The translations under genes were made by a program, and so were the position numbers. Shown here one piece after another: positions 47,405 to 59,154 of a stretch of DNA of 64,000 bases (position 1 is its first letter; every line of letters begins with the position of its first letter). Source of the stretch: Candidatus Burkholderia humilis (GTDB lineage Bacteria > Pseudomonadota > Gammaproteobacteria > Burkholderiales > Burkholderiaceae); the NCBI GenBank assembly GCA_001184405.1, contig LFMX01000001.1, positions 1 to 64,000 on the forward strand. Direction: 5' to 3'. The notes beneath the pieces are model-generated. The model saw nothing but the letters and a program-made list of their open reading frames with translations. It searched no databases and was not told the DNA's origin.

Positions 47405-48349
47405 ATGCAAGTTTGGCCGAACGACCTGCAACACCTGCTCGCGCACGGCGACGCCGCCGTGCTCGTGACGGTCGCACGTGTCGAAGACTCCGCGCCGCGC
47501 GAGCCAGGCACGAAGATGATCGTCACGCGCGAGGAAGCGCGCTACACCATCGGCGGTGGTCATCTGGAGGAAGGCCATCGAAACCGCCCGGCGTGTGCTG
47601 AGGGACGGCATGCAGCATCAGCGCATGCGCAGGCTCGAGCGTTTCGCGCTTGGGCCCAGCCTCGGCCAGTGCTGCGGCGGCGCGGTGGTGCTGGCGTTCG
47701 AGCGGCTCGACGTATCGGACTTGAACTGGGTGACGACGCTTGGCAAACGCATCGCGCAAGGCTTATCGACCGTGCGCAGCGTGTCGTTTGCGCCGGCGGC
47801 CTAAGCGCGCGGCGCCGTCATGCTGTCCGAGCCGGAACCTGGCGCGACCGATGCCGATTGCCTGCTCTGGGACGGCGCTGGTTACGACCGGGCTGCGCGC
47901 TGCTTACCGAAACCATCGCGCAACGCGACTTTCAGGTCGTGCTGTTCGGTGCGGGTCATGTGGGCGCGGCGCTCGTGCGCGTGCTCGCCACGCTGCCGTG
48001 CCACGTGACCTGGGTCGATGAGCGCGACGCAGCATTCCCCGCGCCGCAGTTCGTGCCCGACAACGTGACCATCGAGCCGACCGATGCGCCCGACGAAGCC
48101 ATCGACCACGCGCCGCCGAACGCGTATTTCATCGCGAAGAAGAAGCAGTTCGAGCACCGGCTGGCGGCGCGCGGCATCGACCCGTTGCGTATCGACCGGA
48201 TGGTGTGTCCGATCGGCATAGACGGAATCGTGGACAAAACACCCGAAGTGATCGCCGTTGCAGCGGCAGCCCAACTGCTGCAGGCGGTCGAAGCCAACGC
48301 TTCGACTCATGCTTCAAATCACGCGTCGTCGTCGCAGCAGACCGTTTGA
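47405..48349 (+). pseudogene. xdhC: XdhC molybdenum cofactor chaperone, frameshifted with internal deletion
   Basis: XdhC inserts sulfurated Moco into xanthine dehydrogenase. ATG 47405 (MQVWPNDLQHLLAHGDAAVL), VTVARVEDSAPREPGTKMIV and TIGGGHLE are conserved; the frame shifts near 47570 to AIETARRVL and PSLGQCCGGAVVLAFERLDV (the C-C-GG motif), then near 47800, and continues FQVVLFGAGHVGAALVRVLA (Rossmann motif) and VTWVDERDAAFP. After PNAYFI about 35 residues, including the usual VMTHSH and GLIGSKTKR parts, are missing in frame before KKKQFEHRLAARGID. Clearly non-functional. Confidence 0.9.
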
Positions 48350-49417
<1,068 letters not shown>

Positions 49418-49422
49418 TCAAC

Positions 49423-50787
49423 ATGGAAACGACAGCAACACCTCAAAAAGACACCACCGCGATCGAACGCTTCTTCGGCGTGCGCGCGGCCGGCTCGCTC
49501 GTGAAGACGGAAGTCGTCGCGGGCATCACGACCTTTCTCACGGCGATGTACATCATCGTCGTCAATCCGGGCATTCTGTCGGCGGCGGGCGTGCCGTTTC
49601 CGGCGGCGCTGACGGCTACCGTCATCGTCAGTTTTCTCGGCAGTTGCGCGATGGGTCTCTACGCGCGCAATCCCGTGCTCGTCGCGCCCGGCATGGGCAT
49701 GAACGCGCTCTTCGCATTCGTCATGGTTTACGGCGGCAAGATGCCGTGGCAGACCGCGCTCGGCTGCGTGTTCTGGGCAGGCGTGATCTTCGCCGTGCTC
49801 GCCATTTTCAACGCGCGCAAGCTCGTCGTCGATGCGATTCCCGCGAATCTGCGGCATGCGGTGTCGTGCGGGATCGGCCTGTTCATCAGCCTGATCGGCC
49901 TGGTGAACGCGAAGTTCGTCGTCGGCGATTCGGTGACGATCGTGCATTCGGCGTCGCTGAATCCGGTCGTCATCACGTTTCTGATCGGCCTAGCCGTGAC
50001 GACGATTCTCGTCGCGCGCAAAGTCACCGGCGCGCTGATGATCGGCATCGTGTTCACGACGATCATAGCCATTCCGATCGGCCGCGTCGGGGCGACGGCA
50101 CCGCCTACTGGCCCGCCGCGATCGCCACGAAAACGCTCGTCAACTGGAACAGCCTGTTCGCGACGCCGGACTTCTCCGGCATCCTCCAGCCCGATTTGAT
50201 GGGTGCGCTGAAGGTCGCCTACTGGCCGTTCATCTTCGTGATGTTGTTCACGTCGTTTTTCGACGCGCTCTCCACGTTCATGGCGATTTCCGAAGCCGGC
50301 AAGCTGTTCGATAAAGACGGCAACCCGCGCAATATCCGCCAGTCGGATGATGGTCGATGCCTTCTCCGCGCTCGTTTCCGTGCCGCTCGGCACGAGTCCG
50401 GCGAACGCGTATATCGAATCGGCGGCGGGCATTTCGGCGGGCGGACGCACGGGACTGGTCACGGTCGTCGCCAGTCTCTGCTTTCTGCTGTTTCTCTTTC
50501 TGTCGCCGCTTCTGTCGCTCGTTCCGGCGATCGCGACCGCGCTCGTGCTCGTCGGCGTGTTCATGATGGAAGCGATCACGCAAATCGAATGGCATCGCTT
50601 CGACGAAGCCATTCCCGCCTTCCTCGCGATGATCCTCATTCCGCTGACCTACTCGATCACGGATGGCGGCGCGTACGGCTTTCTCGCGTTCGTCGTGCTG
50701 AAGACGGCGACGGGCCGCGTGAAGGAAATCAAGTCGGCGATGTGGATCATCGCGGCTTTCTCTTTAGTGTTGCTTTCACAGCTTTGA
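49423..50787 (+). pseudogene. NCS2-family guanine/hypoxanthine permease, two frameshifts
   Basis: ATG 49423, 5 bp after the deaminase stop. AzgA/GhxP-like transporter: TEVVAGITTFLTAMYIIVVN start helix, VLVAPGMGMNALFAFVMVYG (family signature), a frame change near 50090, TLVNWNSLFATPDFSGILQP, IFVMLFTSFFDALSTFMAIS, a second change near 50345, then VDAFSALVSVPLGTSPANAY with the conserved TSP/E motif and IESAAGISAGGRTGLVTVVA. Twelve to fourteen helices expected. It would import purine bases by proton symport for the adjacent deaminases. Confidence 0.92.
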
Positions 50788-50811
50788 TTTGAATAACGGA
50801 GACGTTGCATC

Positions 50812-52140
50812 ATGACTCAGACCGCCTACCGCGCCCAGTTGCTGACCTTTCGGGAAGATCCCGCGCATGCCGCTGACGGCGCGGTCTATGAGGCCGACGG
50901 CCTCTTGATCGTCGAAGAGGGCAAAGTGGTCGCGGCAGACGCGTATGCGTCGGTCCGCGACAAGCTGGCCACCGACGCGACCGTGTACACCATGCGCGAC
51001 AAGCTGATCGTGCCGGGTTTCATCGACTCGCACATTCACTATCCTCAGACCGACATGATCGCGTCGCCCGCGGCCGGATTGTTGCCGTGGCTCAACACGT
51101 ACACGTTCCCAACCGAGCGCGGTTTCGAAAACCCGCAAGTCGCACGCGATACGGCGAGCTTTTTCATCGATGAACTGCTGGCCTGCGGCACCACGACGGC
51201 GCTCGTGTATTGCACGGTTCACAAGCAGTCCGCCGACGCGTTCTTCACGGAAAGCGAAGCGCGCGGCACGCGCATGATCGCGGGCAAGGTGCTGATGGAT
51301 CGCAATTGCCCCGAATTTTTGCGCGATACGGCGCAATCCGGTTACGACGATAGCGCCGAGCTGATCGCGCGCTGGCACGGACGCGGCCGTCAACAATATG
51401 CGCTGACGCCGCGGTTCGCGCCGACATCGACGGAAGCACAACTGGAAGCGTGCGGCGTGCTCGCGCAGAAGCACAACGACGTGTTCATCCAGACGCACGT
51501 CGCGGAAAACACGGACGAGATCAAGTGGGTCGAAAGCCTGTTTCCGGGGCATCGCAGTTATCTCGACATTTACGATCACTACGGCTTGCTGCGCCGCCGC
51601 GCGGTGTACGGCCATTGCATCTATCTCGACGATAAAGACCGCGAGCGCATGGCGGAAACGGGCGCGGTGGCATCGCACTGTCCGACATCGAACCTGTTTC
51701 TCGGCAGTGGCCTGTTCGATTTCGAGAAGGCCGGCGCGTCGAACATGCCGGTCGCGCTCGCGACGGATGTCGGCGGCGGCACGTCGTTTTCCATGCTTCA
51801 GACGATGAACGAAGCGCACAAGGTCGCGCGTCTGACGGGGCATCATCTGACGGCGACGCGCATGTTCTGGCTCGCGACGACGGGCGCGGCGCAAGTGCTC
51901 GAACTCGACGACAAGATCGGCACGCTCGCCGCCGGCAGCGAAGCGGATTTCGTCGTGCTGGATCCGAACGCGACGCCGCTGCTGTCGCGTCGCATGGCGC
52001 GCACGGAATCGCTGGAGGAATTGCTGTTCGCGTTCGCCCTGCTCGGCGACGATCGCGCGATTTTCGAAACGTATACGGCGGGCAAGCGCGTGCATTCGTG
52101 GGATAAGCGTCAGACGGCGAAGCTGGAACTGGCGGCTTGA
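50812..52140 (+). CDS. guaD: Guanine deaminase
   Basis: Intact 442-residue amidohydrolase converting guanine to xanthine. Metal-binding motif PGFIDSHIHYPQTDMIASPA (HxH, with the PQTD hallmark of guanine deaminase), ERGFENPQVARDTASFF, LMDRNCPEFLRDTAQSGYDD, TPRFAPTSTEAQLEACGVLA, HVAENTDEIKWVESLFP, HCIYLDDKDRERMAETGAVA, HCPTSNLFLGSGLFDFEKA and LATDVGGGTSFSMLQTMNEA (final Asp). It survives intact although xdhA/xdhB, which would use its product, appear lost. Followed by a terminator. Confidence 0.96.
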   Translation: MTQTAYRAQLLTFREDPAHAADGAVYEADGLLIVEEGKVVAADAYASVRDKLATDATVYTMRDKLIVPGFIDSHIHYPQTDMIASPAAGLLPWLNTYTFPTERGFENPQVARDTASFFIDELLACGTTTALVYCTVHKQSADAFFTESEARGTRMIAGKVLMDRNCPEFLRDTAQSGYDDSAELIARWHGRGRQQYALTPRFAPTSTEAQLEACGVLAQKHNDVFIQTHVAENTDEIKWVESLFPGHRSYLDIYDHYGLLRRRAVYGHCIYLDDKDRERMAETGAVASHCPTSNLFLGSGLFDFEKAGASNMPVALATDVGGGTSFSMLQTMNEAHKVARLTGHHLTATRMFWLATTGAAQVLELDDKIGTLAAGSEADFVVLDPNATPLLSRRMARTESLEELLFAFALLGDDRAIFETYTAGKRVHSWDKRQTAKLELAA

Positions 52141-52163
52141 CTACGCGCTTTAGGGTGATTTCG

Positions 52164-52189
52164 GAAGCGGCCTGCGGGCCGCTTTTTTG
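52164..52189 (+). terminator. Terminator after guaD
   Basis: AAGCGGCCTGCGGGCCGCTTTTTTG: stem AGCGGCC / GGCCGCT, loop TGCG, six T. Confidence 0.88.
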
Positions 52190-52297
52190 TTGCGCCTTTG
52201 TTGGATCAGCCACGCACCACGCGACGATTCGCTCGACGATCTCTGCACACTTGTGCATTCTGGATAAAGTGCACGCTGTCACGAACATCGCGTCATC

Positions 52298-52736
52298 ATG
52301 AAGCTCGTCGTCCGAAACTATTTACACCGTTTTGCCGATCGCGCTGGCGTCGCTCGGCACGTTTGCGTACGCGCAGCCGATCGAGGCGCAACTCGATTGC
52401 AGATCGACCGCGCACGATTTCATCGCGCCTTTGCAACAAAACGATTTGCTGGAAACGAAGCCGATGCGCATCGAGCCGAATTACGTCAACGCCTTCAAGC
52501 CGACCAAAGGCACGGCGCTGACGGCGTATGGATTCAAAGTTTTCGCGGTGGTCGGCTATCAGAAGGACGATCCGATCTTCAAACCGGGCAGGGACAAGCC
52601 GATTGCGGATTCGGCATACAGCGTGGTCGTCATCGGCAGCGACGACGCGGTGCAGGAGAAAGTCTCCGCCGCAGGCAGCGACGCGGATGTGCACCACGTC
52701 GCGCCTTTTATTACGGCGATTTTTTGTAAGCGATAG
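52298..52736 (+). pseudogene. Secreted hypothetical protein with frameshift in the signal peptide
   Basis: ATG 52298 begins MKLVVRNYLH, then the frame shifts by one base near 52328 into TVLPIALASLGTFAYAQPIE, completing a signal peptide with AYA cleavage. The mature protein, about 125 residues, includes CRSTAHDFIAPLQQNDLLET, NAFKPTKGTALTAYGFKVFA and DSAYSVVVIGSDDAVQEKVS with terminal Cys. Looks like a conserved small periplasmic protein of Burkholderiaceae; family unknown. Convergent with phnW. Confidence 0.65.
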
Positions 52737-52741
52737 CGCGT

Positions 52742-53812
52742 TTAACGCATCAGTTCGGCAACCGACGCCACCAGTTGCGCCATCGCTTCCTTGTTCGCTG
52801 CGCCCATCGTCGAAATGCGGAACAGTTCCTTCGACAAGCCGCCCTGCCCCGCGTAAATCACGAAGCCTTTGGCCTTCAACGCATCGTGCAGCGTTGCGTA
52901 CGTCACGCCCTTCGGCAAGCGATACACACGCAGCACGACCGACGATTCATCCGGCGACAACGCGCTTTCAATCCCCAACGCCGCCAACCCGCCGCGAACC
53001 TGCTCGGCCAACTCCGCATACCGCCGATGCCGCGCGCGCCAGCCGCCTTCTTCCTCGAACTCGCGCAGCGCCTCGACCAGGGCGTAGTACGCATGAACCG
53101 AAGGCGTAAACAGCGTATTGCGCTCATCCTGCAACTTCGCCAGCCGCGCAATGCCGAGGTAATACAATACGTGCGGCTCGCGGCCTTCGCCAGCGCATCC
53201 CGGCGCACGATGACGAACGCCGCGCCCGGCACGCCGTGCAGGCACTTGTTCGCCGTCGCGGCAATCGCCGCGATGCCGCCGCCATCGAAATCGATCGCTT
53301 CCGCGCCGAAACTGCTGACCGCATCGAGCAGCAAGCCGATACCGCGCTCCGCACACGCACGCGACAACTGATCGATCGCGTTGAGCCGCCCGGTCGTCGT
53401 CTCGTGATGAATGATCGCGACATTCGTGAACTTGCCGGAATCAAGGCGCGCGATGATCGCGTCGATATCCGGCGCCTGCATCCACTCGAACTTGGCGACT
53501 TCGTAATCGATGCCGTATTGCTTCACAATCTGCGCGATGCGATCGCCATACACACCGTTTTCCACCACGAGCAGCCGCCCGCCTTCCGGCACGAGCCCGG
53601 CGATCACGCTTTCGACGGCGGCCGTGCCGGAACCCGTCATCAGCACGGCGCTCCACGTGGCCGGATCGAGTTCGTAAGCGGCGATAAGACGCGCGCGCTT
53701 CATCCTGCAAATCGAAAAACTCCGGTTCGCGATGACACAGATCGGTTTGCAGCAGGCTCTTTCTCACACGCTCCGAAAGCGTGACGGGACCAGGATTCAG
53801 CAGCAGCATCAA
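52742..53812 (-). pseudogene. phnW: 2-aminoethylphosphonate-pyruvate transaminase PhnW, two frameshifts
   Basis: PLP enzyme of fold type I; in this operon it would run in the biosynthetic direction, converting phosphonoacetaldehyde to 2-aminoethylphosphonate. Start LLLNPGPVTLSERVRKSLLQ, TDLCHREPEFFDLQDE, then a frame change near 53705; VLMTGSGTAAVESVIAGLVP, VVENGVYGDRIAQIVKQYGI, HHETTTGRLNAIDQL, LLDAVSSFGAEAIDF (catalytic Asp) and ATANKCLHGVPGAAFVIVRR (PLP Lys). Second change near 53185, then YYLGIARLAKLQDERNTLFT and the C-terminus to 52742. The start overlaps the ppd stop by 4 bp (translational coupling). About 356 codons, normal length. Confidence 0.94.
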
Positions 53813-54975
53813 CGGCCCCCAATATGTTGTTGCAAACGCGCGCGCACGTCTTCCGGCGTGATTTTCGGACGCGGCAAGTCGGCGGGCGTGCCGGTTTTGA
53901 TCGACAGACGCGCGAAGCGAACGCCATCGACATTCGCGGCGAAGAGACGATCGATCACGCCGATGTCATCGCCATCGAGCGCGAGCGCGTAGCCGCACGC
54001 CGACGCGATCGACGCGAAATCGACGTCGCGCGAAACCGTCGCCTGTCCGCCGGTCGATTCGTGCGCGCCGTTGTCGAGCAGCAAGTGCGTGAGATTCGAC
54101 GGACCGTAGGCGCCGAGCGTCGCGAACACGCCCATGCGCATGAGCGCCGCGCCGTCGCCGTCGAGCGCGATCACGCGCAAGTCAGGACGCGAGAGCGCGA
54201 GACCCAACGCCATCGGCATGACGCAGCCCATCGAGCCGACGAGATACAACTGGTTCTCGCGATCGTCGATGGCGTACAACTCGCGCCCGCAAAATCCCGT
54301 CGATGCCAGCACGACCGTGCAATCCTTCGGCGTATGGGAAATCACGCGCTGAAGCGCATCGTGACGCGACACACGTTCGCCATCGAAACGCTGCACGGCG
54401 GTAGGCGCGCCGCCCGTTCGCACGCCCGACAGACCGGTTTTCTTCAGCTCGTAAGGCGCGACGCTGCCCTTTTGCATCACGAGCGCATACGGACGGCCGG
54501 TGCTGTCCATGTACTCGGTTGCTCGATTGAGCGCCGGGCCGATCTGATCGCTTTCCGTCGGGAAAAGCTCCCACGGAATTTCCATCGTTTCGAGCATTTG
54601 CGGCGTGATCGGGCCCATCAGCGCGTGCTGCGGTTCATCGTGTACGCCCGGCTGGCCGCGCCACGTGACGATCAGCAACTGCGGCAGACGAAACGTCCAC
54701 GTGAGCGATGTCAGCGGACTTACGGCGTTACCGAGCCCGGAGTTTTGCATCATGGCGATGCCGCGTCTTTTCACGCCACCGAATTCCGACGCGCCGAGCG
54801 CGACGCCCGCGATCAGCGCGACCGCATCGCCTTCATTGGCCGCCGATACGTAATGCAGCGAGTCATCCTGCAGCACGTAATTGATGAACGGCCTGAGAAA
54901 CGAGCACGGCACGCCCGCGTACCAGTCGAATCCGTGTTGACGCGCAGCTTCGACGAACTGAGCGGCATCAATCAC
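53809..54975 (-). CDS. ppd: Phosphonopyruvate decarboxylase
   Basis: Intact 388-residue ThDP enzyme that drives phosphonate synthesis by decarboxylating phosphonopyruvate to phosphonoacetaldehyde. ThDP-pyrimidine domain: DWYAGVPCSFLRPFINYVLQ and VSAANEGDAVALIAGVALGA (catalytic Glu), then MMQNSGLGNAVSPLTSLTWT and TWRGQPGVHDEPQHALMG. Diphosphate domain: LYLVGSMGCVMPMALGLALS and VIALDGDGAALMRMGVFATL with the GDG...N motif ending LLDNGAHESTGGQ. Overlaps pepM upstream and phnW downstream by a few bases, the core PepM-Ppd-PhnW trio. Confidence 0.96.
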   Translation of the reverse strand: MIDAAQFVEAARQHGFDWYAGVPCSFLRPFINYVLQDDSLHYVSAANEGDAVALIAGVALGASEFGGVKRRGIAMMQNSGLGNAVSPLTSLTWTFRLPQLLIVTWRGQPGVHDEPQHALMGPITPQMLETMEIPWELFPTESDQIGPALNRATEYMDSTGRPYALVMQKGSVAPYELKKTGLSGVRTGGAPTAVQRFDGERVSRHDALQRVISHTPKDCTVVLASTGFCGRELYAIDDRENQLYLVGSMGCVMPMALGLALSRPDLRVIALDGDGAALMRMGVFATLGAYGPSNLTHLLLDNGAHESTGGQATVSRDVDFASIASACGYALALDGDDIGVIDRLFAANVDGVRFARLSIKTGTPADLPRPKITPEDVRARLQQHIGGR

Positions 54976-56645
54976 GGACGTTCTCCATGCCGATCTGCGT
55001 CTGGCCGTGCGCGAAATCGCTCGCGCGACGGAAATCGTCGAGATCGTTCACGCCGCGCCAGTGGCCGTGCACGTACTGCACTTCGATCTTCTGACCCGCC
55101 GCGATCAGCGCATTGAGCAGCGCCGCCATGTCGAGTTTGTCGAAGTCGGCGCGTTGCTGAAGCTGCACAAGCGTATCGATAAGACGCTCACGCGCGCCCG
55201 TTGATGAGGCCCATCCAGCGACCTTGCGGCGCGCGTCCTTCCAACGCCTGTCCCGCGCCAACCACGCTTTCGAGCCACACTTTCCGGCCGAACAGCGCGC
55301 GGTCATCGCCGGTCGAGCAATAGGCGAAATCCGTCGCGGCCTCGCCCGCTTGCGGCGTCTGCGACGAATCCACGACCACGCAGAAATCGCTTTCCGCTTC
55401 GACCAGATCGCGCAGGATGTAGCTGCGAAACAGCAAGTCGCCGTAGGAAATCACGGTATCGCCATTCAGATGCTGCGCGGCGCACGCCAGCGATGCGAGT
55501 TCGCCCGTGCTGTCGTGCTTTTAGTTAACGACGAGACGAATGCCGCCCTTCTCGATCGCGTCCGCGCGATACCCGCCGACCACCGTAATATCGTTGATAC
55601 GCTCCTTCTTGAACGCCTCGACGAGGTGACTCAAAAGTGGCTTGCCCGCGACCGGCAGCATGACCTTCGGACGATCCGCCGTCACCGCTTCCAGACCCGC
55701 GCCACGGCTCGCCGCGAGCACGACCGCGCTGCGCTTTTCGTTCGCCGCACTCAAATAGATGTTCTCGGCGGCGGAATATTCATCCGCGTCCTGCAAACGG
55801 AAAATCTCGTTCACTGCCGCGATGCGGTCTTCCACATTGACGAGCGTTTCGCTGTCGTGGATTTCCTTGGCGATCGCCTGCATCGCCGACACTGCGCCGC
55901 GAATCAGATGATTCGCCCAGATCACCGTGCTGATGCCCGCCTGACGGAACACGTCGGTCGGCGTGCTGTAGTACTTCGTCGGTACGATGACGAGCGGACC
56001 GCGCGCCGCCCACTCGCGCGCAAACGTGAGAATTTCGTCCGGCTTCGACAGTTTCGAATGGATGAGAATCGCGTCCGCGCCCGCTTGCCGATACGCTTCG
56101 GCGCGCTTCAACGCCTCTTCCATGCCCCAGCCGGCGATCAGCGCTTCCACGCGCGCGACGATCGAAAAGTTCGGATCGCTTTGCGAATCCTTGCCGGCCT
56201 TGATCTTGCCGCAGAACTCGTCGATATCCGCGAGCGGCTGCGCTTCGCCGTTGATGAAGCTGTTGGTCTTCGGAAATTGCTTGTCCTCGATACACACACC
56301 CGCGATGCCGCGCTGCTCGAGTTTCTTCACGAGCCGCCGCACGTTGTTGAAGTTGCCGTAACCGGTGTCGCCATCGAGGAGAATCGGCAGATCGCTGGCG
56401 TCGGCCATGAATTCGAGGTTATCGACGACCTGCGTCCAGCTCGCTTCGTTGTTGTCGCGCACACCGAGCTGCGCGGAAATCGACAGGCCCGAACCCTAGA
56501 TCGCCTTGAAACCGGCTTCCTTCGCGATGCGCGCCGAAATGCCGTTGTGGGCTTCCATCAGGAATTCGAGGCGATTGCTTTGCAGCATCTCGCGCAGGCG
56601 CAGCGTGGGCGAATAACCGACGGGAATTTGTGTGGGTGCGTTCAT
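54968..56645 (-). pseudogene. pepM: PEP mutase fused to nucleotidyltransferase, two nonsense codons and a frameshift
   Basis: ATG 56645. N-terminal isocitrate-lyase-like PEP mutase: [60 protein letters not shown] (EDKxxxxxNS catalytic signature), [22 protein letters not shown]-terminal NTP-transferase domain starts near 55760 ([40 protein letters not shown]). Lesions: TAG at 56496-56498 in place of Trp (FKAI-stop-GSGL), TAA at 55521-55523 (RLVVN-stop-KHDSTGEL), and a frame change near 55200. Total about 558 codons, as in fused PepM-nucleotidyltransferases. PepM is the entry step of nearly all phosphonate pathways, so the route is dead as read. Confidence 0.94.
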
Positions 56646-57418
56646 TGTTGTGATGCTCCTGCAAACTGGCTCAGTGCATTGAGGGACGGCAATACTTCAT
56701 CGGCCGCGCGCTTTACATCGTTCTGAAAATCGATTTCGATCCACGGCGCGCCGGTAACATCGGCGATATCGAACACGTGGGATTTTTCAAGCAGAAGATC
56801 GCGGACCGCTTCTTCGTGCGGCATCTTCGCCCGGCCGCTTTCGACGTAATCCGCGCAGATTTCGGCCAGACGCATGGCGGTGACGTGATCGAAACGGAAG
56901 AAACCGACCGATTCGCCGATCGTGTCGTACTTCAAACCCGCCGCGACTTGCTTGCGCAGTTCCACCGGCACGCCATTTTCGACGCACAGCTTCACCGGTT
57001 CGTCGCCCGCTTCGAAATCGCGGCCGATCAAGAGACGATTCACGGAATCGCCCGCCACGAGCGGCGCGAAAATGCGTTCGTCGTAGAGCACGTCGGCGTC
57101 CATCAGGAGGACATCGCCGCCGCGCGTCATCGCATCGCGCGCGGTGTGCACGGACAGCACGCTGCCGAGCGTGAATTCCTCGTTGACGACGATTTCCGTC
57201 TTCGGCTTCCAGTCGATCGACGCAAGCTCCGCTTCGATCTGCTCGGTCTTGAAGCCGGTCACGAACACGACTTCATCGACGCCCGCACCTTTCAGAAAAT
57301 GCAGATGACGTTCGAGCAGCGAGGCATCGCCAAAACGAAGCAGACATTTGGGCTTCTGCTGGCCTTCGGGCTGCACGAGACGCAAACCCATCCCGGCAGC
57401 AAGAATGATTGCGCGCAT
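56642..57418 (-). CDS. Nucleotidyltransferase of the phosphonate operon
   Basis: Intact 258-residue NTP-transferase. [20 protein letters not shown] with following [20 protein letters not shown] is the nucleotide-binding LAAGxGxRL...KPK motif, [20 protein letters not shown] and [17 protein letters not shown] (metal-binding D-x-D) complete the catalytic core. It overlaps the pepM start by 4 bp. From the family and the CDP-alcohol phosphotransferase in the operon, the likely reaction is CTP-dependent activation of 2-aminoethylphosphonate to CMP-AEP (PntC-like), though a sugar-nucleotide role cannot be excluded. Confidence 0.9.
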   Translation of the reverse strand: MRAIILAAGMGLRLVQPEGQQKPKCLLRFGDASLLERHLHFLKGAGVDEVVFVTGFKTEQIEAELASIDWKPKTEIVVNEEFTLGSVLSVHTARDAMTRGGDVLLMDADVLYDERIFAPLVAGDSVNRLLIGRDFEAGDEPVKLCVENGVPVELRKQVAAGLKYDTIGESVGFFRFDHVTAMRLAEICADYVESGRAKMPHEEAVRDLLLEKSHVFDIADVTGAPWIEIDFQNDVKRAADEVLPSLNALSQFAGASQQ

Positions 57419-57442
57419 GGTTGTTATTCCCTTCGAGGGTGT

Positions 57443-58459
57443 TCAGTCGATATCCGGCACGCGCGCGAGACGGCGTCGCTGCCAGCCTTTTTCAACGAAA
57501 TGCAGATAGACGATGCCCGGCACGCCGAGCAACAGCTCGCGCGCATGCTTGGCGAGCGACAGCGCGAGCGCCGCTTCCGGCGGCAAGCCGACCAGACGCG
57601 CGAGCAGCAGATAACCGCCTTCCTGCACGCCGAGCGAGCCGGGAATGGCGAACGCCGCGCCGCGAATGGCCTGTCCGAGACTTTCGAGCAAGAGCGCTTC
57701 GGTCCAGCCGACCGGATGGCCGAGCAGACTGAGCGCGAGCCACACTTCGCCCGTGCCGACGATCCAGCCGAGCAAACTCAGCCCGAAACTCGCCGCGACT
57801 TTTCCGCGCTCGCGATACAACTCGTGCACGGCGGCATCGACGGCTTCGGCACGCGTGACGAGCGACGACCAGTCGCGCTTTTTAGAAAACCGCGCCGCGA
57901 TATTCGATGCAAAGCGCATCGCGCGGCCAAACAGACCGCGCCGCTGCGGGAGATAGAAACCGAAGATCATCAGGCCGATGAAGCCGATCACGCCCAGTAC
58001 CGCGAACGTCAACGATGACGAGCTGCCCGACACATACCCCGTGAGCAACACCACGCCGATGAGCGCGAACAGCAATTGCGCGACGGTCTGCATCGTTGTG
58101 CTGATGGTGATGACGGCGGCGGCGGCATCGCGGGCGCGCATGCCGCGTTGCGCGAGATAGCAGACCATCAGCATCGGGCCGCCGATCTGTCCGGCGGGCA
58201 TCAGACTATTCACCGATTCGCCCGCCCAGCGCGCGAGCAAAGCATCGCGAAACGTGACATCGCGTTCGTTGCGGTAAAAGAAAATGCTGATGGCGGCGGC
58301 ATCGATCACGAGCGGCACGACGTGAAACGCGGCCACGGCGATCAAACCCCAACCGGCGGCGGCAAGCGTCGCGGCAACGGAACCGAAGCCCTGCCAGCCG
58401 AGTAGCGCGATGAACAACACCACGCCGGCCGACAGCAGGAATGTGCCTGCGCGACTCAT
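57443..58459 (-). CDS. LPG-synthase/HpnL-type flippase-like membrane protein
   Basis: 338 residues from ATG 58459, which overlaps the oxygenase stop (ATGA). Seven or eight transmembrane helices with the features of the lysylphosphatidylglycerol-synthase membrane domain family: LLARWAGESVNSLMPAGQIG, GPMLMVCYLAQRGMRARDAA, AALDAAVHEL-like basic loop and AIRGAAFAIPGSLGVQEGGY (conserved PGxLGxxE motif), LSLAKHARELLLGVPGIVYL. HpnL-like members move lipids or their precursors. In this operon it may flip phosphonolipid precursor. Intact. Confidence 0.88.
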   Translation of the reverse strand: MSRAGTFLLSAGVVLFIALLGWQGFGSVAATLAAAGWGLIAVAAFHVVPLVIDAAAISIFFYRNERDVTFRDALLARWAGESVNSLMPAGQIGGPMLMVCYLAQRGMRARDAAAAVITISTTMQTVAQLLFALIGVVLLTGYVSGSSSSLTFAVLGVIGFIGLMIFGFYLPQRRGLFGRAMRFASNIAARFSKKRDWSSLVTRAEAVDAAVHELYRERGKVAASFGLSLLGWIVGTGEVWLALSLLGHPVGWTEALLLESLGQAIRGAAFAIPGSLGVQEGGYLLLARLVGLPPEAALALSLAKHARELLLGVPGIVYLHFVEKGWQRRRLARVPDID

Positions 58460-59133
58460 GCGTTCTTGCCGCCCTTGCGGCGAAAGACCTGCCCAAAACC
58501 AAAGTACGCGATCGAATCCTTCATGTTCGAAATGAAGCGCTTGAACGGCTTCATGTTCGGATCGGTGACGTATTCGAAGGTGAGCGACACGCACATCTCG
58601 TTCTCGCCGAGCGGCGTCACGCGATGCCGCAGCTTGTCGCCATCGAACAGCACGAATGCGCCCGGCGGATACTGCACCGAGCCAGGCTGATCCGGCACGG
58701 CGGGATTTTTCGTGTGCAATTCGTAGTCGAGACGGCACGAGGAATCGTCGATGACGCCGAGCAGCAGCGTATAGCGGCGGCCATCGTAATACGACGTGTC
58801 GTAATGCCAGCCGATGTGATCGCCCGGCTTCGTATAAAAGTACAGCGCGTAGGCGTGTGGATCGTCGGCGGGAGAAAGTTGGAGCTTGTCGCCCGTCACG
58901 GTTTCCAGAAACTTGATGAGCGCTTCCGACCGGTACAACTCCGCGATGAACGGCGCGCGTTCGTCGAGCGTATGGCGGCTGACGCTGCCGCCCGCCTTGT
59001 GTCCCGGCAGATAGTTGCGGTTCACGGACGGCGTGACATCGCGCACGGCGGCGATCAGGCGTTCGGTGAAATCGCGCGGCAGGAAGTCTTCGATATAGAG
59101 AAACGAACCTTGTTTGTCGTACACGTGGCGCAA
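58456..59133 (-). CDS. 2-oxoglutarate/Fe(II)-dependent oxygenase
   Basis: About 225 residues of a 2OG-Fe(II) dioxygenase: DHIGWHYDTSYYDGRRYTLL contains the HxD metal ligands, GDKLRHRVTPLGENEMCVSL the distal His and the Arg that binds 2-oxoglutarate. The HKAGGSVSRHTLDERAPFIA segment precedes them. The start is uncertain: the frame as read begins at TTG 59133 and no ATG with a ribosome-binding site is in frame, so the 5' end may have been altered. The overlap with the membrane gene shows operon membership. It plausibly hydroxylates the aminoethylphosphonate or lipid moiety; this is inference. Confidence 0.82.
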   Translation of the reverse strand: MRHVYDKQGSFLYIEDFLPRDFTERLIAAVRDVTPSVNRNYLPGHKAGGSVSRHTLDERAPFIAELYRSEALIKFLETVTGDKLQLSPADDPHAYALYFYTKPGDHIGWHYDTSYYDGRRYTLLLGVIDDSSCRLDYELHTKNPAVPDQPGSVQYPPGAFVLFDGDKLRHRVTPLGENEMCVSLTFEYVTDPNMKPFKRFISNMKDSIAYFGFGQVFRRKGGKNA

Positions 59134-59154
59134 GCCGGGCTTGTCGAACGCGGC

